From an uncultured Eubacteriales bacterium (GTDB taxonomy: Bacteria; Bacillota; Clostridia; Monoglobales; UMGS1388): a stretch of DNA of 8,586 nucleotides. The DNA lies in assembly GCA_900551345.1 (NCBI GenBank), contig URVP01000057.1:1-8586 (forward strand), given 5' to 3'. This document shows positions 1 through 7,568 of this stretch, in pieces. The notes under the pieces were generated by a model that searched no databases, had not been told where the DNA came from, and saw only the letters and a program-made list of their open reading frames with translations. The first letter of the stretch is position 1. Each line of letters starts with the position of its first letter. A program made the translations under genes and the position numbers.

Positions 1-3000
1 GGTAACTGATGACGGCGAAAAGATTTATGTTTCTGCTCTTGTTACCAACACAGGCATTTTCAGGCAGGTATGAGGAATAGGAGGAGCTTGCCGAAGCAGA
101 AGCGTTCAATGCAAGATTTTCGTTCCCTTCCTCCCAAATGCGTGAGGTTATGCCGTAGTTCATACGCAGTATCTCTGTGGCATATCTTTGTCCCAGAGTT
201 TTCTGACTTGCGGTGTCAAAGTGCGTATTATCGATTGTTGACAGATCCTCCGCTTCAACACAAGCGGAATAAGGAATATAATCTGCAATCTGAATTATCA
301 TATCGTTGAACTTTTCCTTGTTTTCCGTTCCAGGATAAAGCTGTCCTGCGATAAAGGGAATTGTATCATCACCTAAATCGGTTCTTAAATCACTTACAAG
401 CTGTTTCAGGTCATCCATATACTCATCATATCTGCTTGAGTCGGAACAGCCCTGATGCCATATAATGCCCTTTAAATTGCCGTACTTCATAGCTTCTTTT
501 GCCTTGGCAACAGAGTTTTCATAGTAGAATGTACCCTTTTTCCACTGAGAAATTGCACTGCCGCCTTTTGCGTTTACTATAAGGCCCAGCTGAAGATCTG
601 GTATATATTCCGTAAGAGTTTTTGCGAATGTATATCCGGGTCCCAGTGCTATCTGCCCTGAGCTGTCGCCAAGTATTGCATATTTGTTAAGGGGATTGCT
701 TGCCACCGACCATCTGTTCTCATTGTTAAACAGGTAGGTCCTGTTCATATCCGCCCCGTCTGATGATGAGTATGACGCTCTGCCCGACATGTTGGACTGA
801 CCCATCAGCAGGTATATGTCAAGTTTTTTATCTCCTATTAAATCCTGCTCAAGTATAGCCTCGCCCGCTTTGGTGTAGGGGGTGAGGGTATCAGCATCCC
901 ACGCAAAGGCTTTAAGAGATGCGGCGTTTTGTATCAGATATTCGTCTACCGGGATACTTACGGATATTTCTTTGGTTTCACCCGGTGCAATGCTTGATTT
1001 TTCGCCGCTGGTTATATCGATAAGGCAGTTTTGGGAATCATAAGCCGCAATGAACATTGTCACATCAGAGTTTGCCGCCTGAGAATTGGTTATGGTTGTG
1101 CGGGCGTATACCTGTGAGTTGCCGTTAAGTATGTTATCAAAGGAGGATACGCCGTCCTCTTTAAGAAAACTGATTGTGGATTCTTCCTGGCTTATACATA
1201 TATCGTCAAATTCCAGCGTTGCGTTTACAAGGGGTGCCATAACTCCCTTGCTGTTGCCGTCAAAGGCGATTGCCGCTATCTTTTCCGCTCTTGTAAATGT
1301 GCCTGTGGTGCTGCCGGAGGCTGAAGCGCTGTTTGCATAGAACTGCAGGTCATAGCCCGACAGACTGTCGTTAAAGGGGATAAATTCATCATAGCCGTAA
1401 GGCTTCATCATTAATTTAACCTTTTGAGTGTCAAGGTTAACGCTGATTTTAAAGTCTATCCAGTGCCCTGCGGGCGGATTTACCGATGAGGTGTTACCCT
1501 GAATATCTCCCCTGGAGGTGTCGCTTTTCCATGGCCATGGATAACGCACCCTTGCACCTGCCGAAACCCTTGTGAGCCTTACTTCAAAGATTTTTTTCGG
1601 TGAACTGCGGTATCCTGTAAAGGGTTCATCGTAGAAAGACAGAGAAGTTGGACGATCGGTAAGTGCGGTTTGATAGTTCATTCTGATGTCCAGATTAACG
1701 ATACCCGATGTGATCTCCTTGTCCAGATTGTGCCATACCTTGACCTCGTCCGTTTCGTGCCTTCCGCTCAGTGTAAAGTATTTTGAGCCGTTTTCCGACC
1801 CTGTAACACTGCTGTCCGCTATAAAGTCAGCGGTTTGGGAGGGGAAAGCGTCCGAAAAAGGTTCCGTTCCGTTTTTGGCTACCGTCCACTGGAGAATGCC
1901 GTCCTTGTATATCTGTCTGTAATGATTTCCTGATTCCTCCACGCCTTCTTGTACGGTGTATACGCCCGTTTCAAAATCATCACGGAACAAGATTTTTGCA
2001 CCGTCTTCGGTTACTTCGGTTGACGGGTCGTAATATATAATGCTTATATAAGATATTTCAGAATCTGAGTATTCTCCCAAAGTGTTGTATGCCCTTGCAA
2101 ATACTCCGTAATCTTCCAGCTCATCACTCTGCCATACTGCACTGAAAGGTGCCGTATCCGATTGAGCTACAAGGGTGTCGTTTGCGTAGTATTCTATTTT
2201 TGTAATTTCTGCGTCGTCACATACTGCTTCTGCCGTAAATGTAATTACCGCTCCCTGATATATCCGTGCATTGTTTTCAGGTGTGAGCAGTTTTACAATG
2301 GGTTTTGTTTGCGGTGTGCGTACTGCTTGCTCCAAAACGGCGAACACTTCGTCCCCTTCGGGGAAATCTGCCGCACCGTTTCGTGGTGTTACACCAAACC
2401 TTATGTATTTGCCCAGTTCATTTTCCGTAAGAGTATAGGAGGAAGTACCGCCTGCCCAAATCGGCTCGGTTTTAAGGTCGGTTACATTTTGAGTGAACTC
2501 GCTGTCGTCTGCACTCTGCCACACCGCCTCGGAGCCCTCTTCAATATCTCCGTTTGCGTCATAATATGTACCGTAGCTTCCCGTAAGCACTGACCCGGGG
2601 AAGGGGTCACCGCTTATTGTAATATCCGACGCAACGGGTTTTGTTTCGTTAACCTCGTGAGTTATGGTAATATCGTCAAGAGAAAGCAGACTGTCGCCGG
2701 AAAAATACAATCCGCTTATGCCGTCTGCCATATGGTATTTGCCGTTTTCGCTGTTCCCGTACCACGAAACATTTTCCGTACCTAATACCGTATAGCTTCC
2801 GTCTGTTGAGGTTTTATAGTATGTTGAAATGGTCTTGTTGTCAATGTCTGCTACAAACTTAATGTAAGGATAACCCTTAGCCGCTGAAACCGTAGTGTAT
2901 GATGTGGTTCCTACCTCAGTTTCGCTTATGTACGGAGAATAATATCTCATTCTGGGCGACCAGGAGGAATTGGCGTTGAAGTCGAAACGGTTTATTACAT

Positions 3001-3469
3001 CGCCGGAATATCCGTACCCTGTAACATCATCTTCAGTCATATAGAAAATTGCCGTTGAACTTTTACTCGGCCTTTTAAGGCGGAACTCTACCGTTATCTT
3101 ACCCTTAGTATATTTCTGACCCAGGTTGATGTACGCTTCCGTGTCGGAATTAAGTGTATATGCTCCCGTATCCAGAACCATAGTGTTATTCGTCGGAGCG
3201 TTTGTACCTTCGTCCATTTTTACCAGACTGTCGTCCGGGAAATCCGAAAAGGTACTGCCTGCCTTTTTTGCAAAGGTTATAAGCACCTCTCCGTCTTTAA
3301 TAAGTTCTTTTACTGTGCCGTCTGCGTTTGTTTCAACTGTGAAAGACCCTGATTCAAAATTCTCAGAGAAGAGAACAACGCTTGTTGTCTCTGCACTTGC
3401 TCCCACAAAAGCGGTCAGGCAGCTTATAAGTATTGCTGCACAAAGAATAATGCTAATCATTTTTTTCAT
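1..3469 (-). CDS. Secreted multi-modular SASA/CE6-type acetylesterase, 3' end beyond the window
   Basis: The reverse frame is open from an ATG at 3469 to the left edge, giving at least 1156 residues with no stop. It begins with a signal peptide: KK, a hydrophobic core, and an ASA site after residue 26. L-I-S-C at 14-17 also fits a lipobox, so a lipoprotein is possible, but the residues after C17 are hydrophobic, which favours ordinary cleavage. Modules, by eye: LamG/concanavalin-like ~33-270; Ig-like with a D-x-N-G-D pattern ~278-388; bacterial Ig (Big_7-like) ~390-480; second LamG-like ~490-760; beta-sandwich ~762-875; SASA/DUF303 esterase ~885-1105. Esterase landmarks are GQSN (nucleophile Ser892), a GGS block at 969-971, WHQG at 1004-1007, and DNTH with Asp1080 and His1083. 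From residue 1118 NLALN, then PENA at 1136-1139, resemble the start of an F5/8 type C domain. The likely role is extracellular removal of acetyl groups from a polysaccharide such as xylan; the substrate is inferred, and sialic acid or another acetylated glycan is possible. The gene is transcribed divergently from valS. Confidence 0.88.
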   Translation of the reverse strand, partial: MKKMISIILCAAILISCLTAFVGASAETTSVVLFSENFESGSFTVETNADGTVKELIKDGEVLITFAKKAGSTFSDFPDDSLVKMDEGTNAPTNNTMVLDTGAYTLNSDTEAYINLGQKYTKGKITVEFRLKRPSKSSTAIFYMTEDDVTGYGYSGDVINRFDFNANSSWSPRMRYYSPYISETEVGTTSYTTVSAAKGYPYIKFVADIDNKTISTYYKTSTDGSYTVLGTENVSWYGNSENGKYHMADGISGLYFSGDSLLSLDDITITHEVNETKPVASDITISGDPFPGSVLTGSYGTYYDANGDIEEGSEAVWQSADDSEFTQNVTDLKTEPIWAGGTSSYTLTENELGKYIRFGVTPRNGAADFPEGDEVFAVLEQAVRTPQTKPIVKLLTPENNARIYQGAVITFTAEAVCDDAEITKIEYYANDTLVAQSDTAPFSAVWQSDELEDYGVFARAYNTLGEYSDSEISYISIIYYDPSTEVTEDGAKILFRDDFETGVYTVQEGVEESGNHYRQIYKDGILQWTVAKNGTEPFSDAFPSQTADFIADSSVTGSENGSKYFTLSGRHETDEVKVWHNLDKEITSGIVNLDIRMNYQTALTDRPTSLSFYDEPFTGYRSSPKKIFEVRLTRVSAGARVRYPWPWKSDTSRGDIQGNTSSVNPPAGHWIDFKISVNLDTQKVKLMMKPYGYDEFIPFNDSLSGYDLQFYANSASASGSTTGTFTRAEKIAAIAFDGNSKGVMAPLVNATLEFDDICISQEESTISFLKEDGVSSFDNILNGNSQVYARTTITNSQAANSDVTMFIAAYDSQNCLIDITSGEKSSIAPGETKEISVSIPVDEYLIQNAASLKAFAWDADTLTPYTKAGEAILEQDLIGDKKLDIYLLMGQSNMSGRASYSSSDGADMNRTYLFNNENRWSVASNPLNKYAILGDSSGQIALGPGYTFAKTLTEYIPDLQLGLIVNAKGGSAISQWKKGTFYYENSVAKAKEAMKYGNLKGIIWHQGCSDSSRYDEYMDDLKQLVSDLRTDLGDDTIPFIAGQLYPGTENKEKFNDMIIQIADYIPYSACVEAEDLSTIDNTHFDTASQKTLGQRYATEILRMNYGITSRIWEEGNENLALNASASASSSYSSYLPENACVGNKSRNINLFAVISY

Positions 3470-3472
3470 ACA

Positions 3473-3480
3473 ATCACCTC
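3473..3480 (-). promoter_or_regulatory. Ribosome binding site of the esterase gene
   Basis: Read on the minus strand, GAGGTGAT ends three bases before the ATG at 3469, which places the GAGGTG core about five bases from it. This supports that ATG over the internal Met4, and the signal peptide beginning right after it agrees. Confidence 0.75.
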
Positions 3481-3492
3481 TTTATCAATTAT

Positions 3493-3521
3493 ATAATAAG
3501 CAAATAGGCTGTTCTATTCAA
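3493..3521 (-). promoter_or_regulatory. Candidate SigA-type promoter of the esterase gene
   Basis: On the minus strand TTGAAT (3516-3521) and TATTAT (3493-3498) are separated by exactly 17 bases, matching 4/6 and 5/6 of the consensus boxes. Transcription would start near 3486, leaving a leader of under 20 bases that holds little but the ribosome binding site. An alternative -10, TATAAT at 3488-3493, is a perfect match but has only a weak -35 (TAGAAC) at 17 bases. The stretch is A/T-rich, so chance matches are possible. Confidence 0.5.
3503..3518. repeat. Short inverted repeat within the esterase promoter (possible operator)
   Basis: AATAG and CTATT form a perfect 5-base inverted repeat around a 6-base centre. 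It sits between the proposed -10 and -35 boxes of the minus-strand promoter and touches the -35, where a repressor site would be effective. The repeat is short and could occur by chance in A/T-rich DNA. No regulator gene is in view. Confidence 0.25.
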
Positions 3522-3524
3522 AAG

Positions 3525-3550
3525 TTTACCCTATTCTTTTACAGGGTTAA
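3525..3550. repeat. Imperfect dyad between the two divergent promoters
   Basis: ACCCT (3528-3532) and AGGGT (3543-3547) pair across a 10-base centre, extended by two further A-T pairs after one mismatch. The dyad lies just upstream of the minus-strand -35 and about 25 bases upstream of the valS -35. It could be an activator or repressor site, or part of a weak hairpin, but no T-run follows it, so it is not a terminator. No known operator consensus was recognised. Confidence 0.25.
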
Positions 3551-3572
3551 ATCTTTACTTATCTTTTACAGC

Positions 3573-3601
3573 TTGACAAAACTTGCATAAAGTGCGATAA
3601 T
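3573..3601 (+). promoter_or_regulatory. SigA-type promoter of valS-folC
   Basis: A perfect -35 box TTGACA (3573-3578) and GATAAT (3596-3601; 5/6) are separated by the optimal 17 bases. Transcription would start near 3608, giving a leader of only about 24 bases before the valS start. This is the best promoter match in the window and suits a constitutively expressed housekeeping operon. Confidence 0.8.
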
Positions 3602-3620
3602 TAAACAGTATATGCAGATA

Positions 3621-3628
3621 AGGAAAGG
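3621..3628 (+). promoter_or_regulatory. Ribosome binding site of valS
   Basis: The purine-rich AGGAAAGG lies just upstream of the ATG at 3632, and together with the next bases gives two overlapping AGGA-type matches. It supports this start, which also gives the expected N-terminus of a valyl-tRNA synthetase. Confidence 0.65.
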
Positions 3629-3631
3629 AAG

Positions 3632-6253
3632 ATGAAGTTGGATAATCTCGAAAAAAGATATGAACCCAACAAAGTTGAGAAAAAAATCTACGACTTCTGG
3701 CAGGATAACAACTGCTTTCATGCGGTTGTTGACAAGAGCAAGAAGCCGTATACAATAGTTATCCCTCCGCCAAATGTTACGGGTCAGCTCCATATGGGAC
3801 ATGCCCTGGACGAAACCTTGCAGGATATTCTTATTCGTTTTAAAAGAATGCAGGGCTACAGTACGCTGTGGATGCCCGGCACCGACCATGCAGGTATCGC
3901 TACCCAAATTAAAGTAGAGGAAAATCTCCGCAAGGAAGGCCTTACCAGATATGACCTGGGCAGAGAAAGATTCCTTGAAAAGGTGTGGGAATGGAAACAT
4001 AAATTCGGCAGCCGTATTGTTGAACAGCTTAAAAGCCTGGGCTCCTCCTGCGACTGGGAGCGTGAGCGTTTTACCATGGACGAAGGCTATTCAAAAGCGG
4101 TTAAAGAAGTGTTTGTAAACCTTTATAATAAAGACCTTATATATCAGGGCAGCAGAATTATTAACTGGTGCCCCAGCTGTACAACGGCGCTTTCCGACGC
4201 CGAGGTTGAATATTCTGCGGAGCAGGGTCATTTCTGGCATATTAAATATCCGATTAAAGACTCTGACGGATATGTAATCATCGCTACCACCCGTCCCGAA
4301 ACACTTTTGGGCGATACTGCCGTTGCGGTAAATCCCGATGACGAAAGATATACTGACCTTGTGGGCAAGATGCTCATTCTGCCCCTTGTTAACAGGGAAA
4401 TCCCCGTTATCGCCGATGACTATGTTGATAAAGAGTTTGGAACAGGCTGTGTTAAAATTACTCCTGCCCATGACCCCAACGACTTTGAAGTGGGACTTCG
4501 TCACAATCTGGAGCAGATTCGTGTTATGGACGACAACGGCGCAATCAATGATTTGGGCGGTAAGTATGCCGGTATGGACAGATATGAGGCAAGAAAAGCA
4601 ATTGTAAGCGACCTTGAAGAGCTGGGACTGCTTGTTAAGGTTGAACCTCATGAGCATAATGTGGGCAAGTGCTACCGCTGCGGAACAACCGTTGAACCCA
4701 TCACATCAAAGCAGTGGTTTGTAAAGATGGAACCTCTTGCAAAGGAAGCTATCCGTGTGGTAAAAGACGGAGAGATTGAGTTTGTTCCTCCCAGATTTGC
4801 CAAGACCTATCTTAACTGGATGGAAAATATACATGACTGGTGCATTTCCCGTCAGCTCTGGTGGGGACACAGAATCCCTGCTTTCTATTGTCAGGACTGC
4901 GGCGAAACCACCGTTTCAAAAGAAGAAATTACCGTATGCCCCAAATGCGGCGGCAAGGTTAAGCAGGACGAGGATGTGCTTGACACATGGTTCTCCTCTG
5001 CTCTTTGGCCTTTTGCAACTTTGGGCTGGCCGGATAAAACCGAGGAACTGGAATATTTCTACCCCACAAGCACCCTTGTTACAGGTTATGATATAATCTT
5101 CTTCTGGGTTGCCCGTATGATTTTCAGCGGTCTTGAACATATGGGTAAAATCCCCTTTGAAAAGGTATTTATACACGGTATCGTTCGTGACTCACAGGGC
5201 AGAAAGATGTCCAAATCACTGGGCAACGGCATTGACCCTCTGGAAATTATAGATAAATACGGTGCAGACGCTCTTCGCTTTACTTTGGCAACGGGTAATG
5301 CTCCGGGCAACGATATGCGTTTTTATAACGAAAGAGTGGAAGCAAGCAGAAACTTTGCAAATAAGCTGTGGAATGCGGCACGATTTGTTCTTATGAATCT
5401 GCCCGAGGATATGCCCGAGGTTAAGTCACTGCCCCAAAATCTGCGTATTGAGGATAAGTGGATTGTCAGCAAGCTTAACCGCCTGGCAAAAGATGTTACC
5501 GAAAATCTGGATAAGTTTGAGCTGGGCATAGCCGTTCAAAAGCTGTATGACTTTATCTGGGACGAACTTTGCGACTGGTATATCGAGATGGTTAAGCCCC
5601 GTCTTACGGAAGAAAAGGGTACTGAAGCTCAGCAGGTGCTTGTATTTGTTCTTTCACGCACTCTTAAGCTGCTCCACCCCTTTATGCCATATATAACCGA
5701 AGAGATTTACTCTCATCTCCCCGTTGAAAAGGGAAGCATAATGCTTAAGAGCTATCCCGAATATGAAGAGGAGCTGAACTTTGAAACGGAAGAACATAAT
5801 ACCGAGCTTATTAAAAATGCTATCCGTGCAATAAGAAATCTTCGCTCCGAAATGAATGTTCCGCCCTCAAAGAAGGCTCAGCTTATTATCGTTACAAAGA
5901 TGTCCGATGTGTTCGGTCAGGGCGAAGCGTTCTTTAAAAAGCTGGCTTGGGCAAGCGAAGTTATTATCACCGACAATAAGGACAATGTTCCCGAAAATGC
6001 CATTGCAGTTGTAACCGAGGGCGCCGAAATATTTATGCCCCAAGGTGACCTGGTAGATAAGGAAAAGGAACTGGAAAGACTCAGTAAGGAAAAAGAAAAG
6101 CTTATCAGCGAAATCAAAAGGGTTGAAGGCAAGCTTTCCAATCAGGGCTTTATCTCCAAAGCACCTCAAAAGGTGATCGATGAAGAAAAGGCTAAAGGCG
6201 AAAAATATAAAGAGATGCTTGAAAAAGTAGAAGGACAGATTAAGAACTTATGA
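3632..6253 (+). CDS. valS: Valyl-tRNA synthetase
   Basis: This cytoplasmic class Ia synthetase charges tRNA-Val with valine using ATP and edits mis-charged threonine. Its 873 residues match the ~880 usual in Firmicutes. In order: N-terminal catalytic half with the HIGH-type motif HMGH at 54-57; CP1 editing domain, with TTRPET at 219-224 and HDPND at 280-284; Zn-type cysteine pairs C347/C350, C420/C423 and C436/C439; the KMSKS loop at 525-529; the helical anticodon-binding domain around 600-740; and a lysine/glutamate-rich C-terminal coiled coil (about 810-873), the arm that contacts the tRNA and distinguishes ValRS from IleRS and LeuRS. All catalytic signatures are intact. The final TGA overlaps the folC ATG, so the two genes are co-transcribed and probably translationally coupled. 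A strong promoter lies 30-60 bases upstream and no T-box leader is present. Identification is very secure. Confidence 0.98.
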   Translation: MKLDNLEKRYEPNKVEKKIYDFWQDNNCFHAVVDKSKKPYTIVIPPPNVTGQLHMGHALDETLQDILIRFKRMQGYSTLWMPGTDHAGIATQIKVEENLRKEGLTRYDLGRERFLEKVWEWKHKFGSRIVEQLKSLGSSCDWERERFTMDEGYSKAVKEVFVNLYNKDLIYQGSRIINWCPSCTTALSDAEVEYSAEQGHFWHIKYPIKDSDGYVIIATTRPETLLGDTAVAVNPDDERYTDLVGKMLILPLVNREIPVIADDYVDKEFGTGCVKITPAHDPNDFEVGLRHNLEQIRVMDDNGAINDLGGKYAGMDRYEARKAIVSDLEELGLLVKVEPHEHNVGKCYRCGTTVEPITSKQWFVKMEPLAKEAIRVVKDGEIEFVPPRFAKTYLNWMENIHDWCISRQLWWGHRIPAFYCQDCGETTVSKEEITVCPKCGGKVKQDEDVLDTWFSSALWPFATLGWPDKTEELEYFYPTSTLVTGYDIIFFWVARMIFSGLEHMGKIPFEKVFIHGIVRDSQGRKMSKSLGNGIDPLEIIDKYGADALRFTLATGNAPGNDMRFYNERVEASRNFANKLWNAARFVLMNLPEDMPEVKSLPQNLRIEDKWIVSKLNRLAKDVTENLDKFELGIAVQKLYDFIWDELCDWYIEMVKPRLTEEKGTEAQQVLVFVLSRTLKLLHPFMPYITEEIYSHLPVEKGSIMLKSYPEYEEELNFETEEHNTELIKNAIRAIRNLRSEMNVPPSKKAQLIIVTKMSDVFGQGEAFFKKLAWASEVIITDNKDNVPENAIAVVTEGAEIFMPQGDLVDKEKELERLSKEKEKLISEIKRVEGKLSNQGFISKAPQKVIDEEKAKGEKYKEMLEKVEGQIKNL

Positions 6254-7467
6254 ACTATGAGCAGGCTTTAGAGTATATCCATACACGCAATATGCACACG
6301 CGCAAGGACGGGCTTAACAATATAACCGCCCTGTGTGATAAACTGGGCAATCCCCAGGACAGGCTGAAATTTATTCATATTGCAGGTACAAACGGAAAAG
6401 GCTCTGTCGCCGCTTACATTTCAAGCACGCTTAAAGCGGCGGGATACAGGACGGGTACCTGTATCTCGCCTTTTGTTACGGTTTTTAACGAAAGAATACA
6501 GATTAACGGCTCATATATTTCCGACAGCGACCTTGCTCTTTATACACAGCGTGTTGCAGATGCAGGTGTGCCTGTTACCGAGTTTGAATTTATTACTGCT
6601 TTGGCGTTTTTATATTTTGCCGATAAGCGGTGTGACTATGTAGTGCTTGAGGCAGGCATGGGGGGCAGATTTGACGCAACCAATATAATAAAAAGCCCCG
6701 GGGCGGCGGTTATAACCCTTATCGACTTTGACCATACGGCATATCTGGGCGCTGAACTGTCCGAGATAGCATGGCACAAATGCGGCATTATTAAAAAGGG
6801 CTGTAAGGTGTTCACCTTGTGCGGTCAGCACCCACTGGCGGAGGAGGAAATCAAAAAGACATGTGCCGAGCAGGACGCAGAGCTGATTATGGCAGGCAGT
6901 ACACAAGCGGCGGAGTTTTTGCCCGATAAAACCCGTTTTTCATACGGGGGTACAGATTTTGAAATAACCATGCAGGGCGATTTTCAGCCTCAAAACGCCG
7001 CTCTTGCCATAGAGGTTTTGAGAGGTATCGGGATAGAGGACAGATATATTAAGGAGGGGCTTAAAAGGGCGGATATGCCCTGCCGCTTTCAGATTGTGCG
7101 AAAAGACCCCTATCTTATTTTTGACGGTGCACATAATCCGTCGGGCTGCGATGCCCTTGCCCGTTCCCTTGAAAAATACCGTATCCGAAAGCCTACCGTC
7201 ATTTTTGGTATGTCAGACGATAAAGAATATAAAAAGTGTATAAAAATCCTTGCACCCCTGGCAGGCAGGTTTATCGCTACAGGGTTTGAAAACCCCCGTG
7301 CCGCAAAACCTGATTTATTAAAAAAGGAAGCCGAAAAATACTGTCCCGATACCGGGTGTGCTTCGGACATAAACCGTGCTTTTGCCCTTGCTTCGTCCAA
7401 TAGTGACATTGTTGTGTGCGGTTCGCTCTATCTTGTGAGCGAGGCGGCGAAACGGGCAGGAATTTGA
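6250..7467 (+). CDS. folC: Folylpolyglutamate synthase / dihydrofolate synthase
   Basis: FolC is a Mur-ligase-family ATPase in the cytoplasm that adds glutamate to folates (and in bifunctional members to dihydropteroate), trapping the cofactor in the cell. The 405 residues fit the family (~420). Visible signatures: P-loop GTNGKGS at 46-52; C-I-S-P at 71-74, with Ser73 at the Mg-ligand position; LEAGMGGRFDATN around 133-145, including Glu134; DHT at 161-163 with the Mg-binding His162; Lys177, by eye the position of the carbamylated lysine of the family; and FDGAHNPSG at 291-299 in the C-terminal domain. The motif around Lys177 reads WHKCG where the family usually has EKAG. The start codon overlaps the valS stop (ATGA) and the nearest purine run (AAGGA at 6231-6235) is rather far away, so expression probably depends on coupling to valS. 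Whether it is mono- or bifunctional cannot be decided here. valS-folC adjacency is common in Firmicutes. Confidence 0.96.
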   Translation: MNYEQALEYIHTRNMHTRKDGLNNITALCDKLGNPQDRLKFIHIAGTNGKGSVAAYISSTLKAAGYRTGTCISPFVTVFNERIQINGSYISDSDLALYTQRVADAGVPVTEFEFITALAFLYFADKRCDYVVLEAGMGGRFDATNIIKSPGAAVITLIDFDHTAYLGAELSEIAWHKCGIIKKGCKVFTLCGQHPLAEEEIKKTCAEQDAELIMAGSTQAAEFLPDKTRFSYGGTDFEITMQGDFQPQNAALAIEVLRGIGIEDRYIKEGLKRADMPCRFQIVRKDPYLIFDGAHNPSGCDALARSLEKYRIRKPTVIFGMSDDKEYKKCIKILAPLAGRFIATGFENPRAAKPDLLKKEAEKYCPDTGCASDINRAFALASSNSDIVVCGSLYLVSEAAKRAGI

Positions 7468-7489
7468 CGATGAAAACCCGTTTTTTTTA

Positions 7490-7519
7490 AAAGGAAAACC
7501 AAGTGTAATAATTGAAATA
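7490..7519 (+). promoter_or_regulatory. Candidate SigH-type promoter of the spoIIA operon
   Basis: AAAGGAAAA (7490-7498) fits the SigH -35 consensus RnAGGAwWW throughout. After 12 bases ATTGAAATA (7511-7519) fits RnnGAATwW with one mismatch (GAAA for GAAT). In Bacillus spoIIA is transcribed by SigH RNA polymerase with Spo0A, so a match here is expected. The predicted start, roughly 7525-7530, falls inside the left arm of the terminator. The call rests on a consensus recalled from Bacillus and on A/T-rich DNA, hence the moderate confidence. Confidence 0.45.
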
Positions 7520-7520
7520 T

Positions 7521-7552
7521 TAAAGAGCAATACTTATGCTCTTTATTTTTTT
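7521..7552 (+). terminator. Intrinsic terminator of valS-folC
   Basis: TAAAGAGCA (7521-7529) and TGCTCTTTA (7537-7545) form a perfect 9-bp stem with a 7-base loop, followed at once by seven T (7546-7552). It lies about 55 bases after the folC stop and 30 bases before spoIIAA. No matching A-run precedes the stem, so it acts mainly on plus-strand transcripts. Confidence 0.88.
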
Positions 7553-7568
7553 GCATAAAATTAAAAAG

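Noticed and set aside
2162..2593. Plus-strand open frame of 143 codons, cysteine- and phenylalanine-rich
   Set aside because: It lies entirely opposite the esterase coding frame, has no ribosome binding site, and its composition is what the antisense of the Ig-like module region would give. The same applies to the open frames at 70-309, 1086-1340, 1686-1922 and 3126-3590.
4091..4657. Minus-strand open frame of 188 codons inside valS
   Set aside because: The plus strand here encodes the intact ValRS editing domain. The minus frame has no recognisable motif or ribosome binding site and is a shadow.
7465..7471. TGACGAT as a Spo0A box upstream of spoIIA
   Set aside because: It differs from the TGNCGAA core at one position, overlaps the folC stop, and has no well-placed second box near the promoter. 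A seven-base near-match is too weak to call, although Spo0A control is expected from the Bacillus system.
7474..7488. AAAA-CCCG-TTTTTTTT hairpin just after folC as a first terminator
   Set aside because: Only four A-T pairs are possible, too weak for termination. The 9-bp stem at 7521-7545 is far better.
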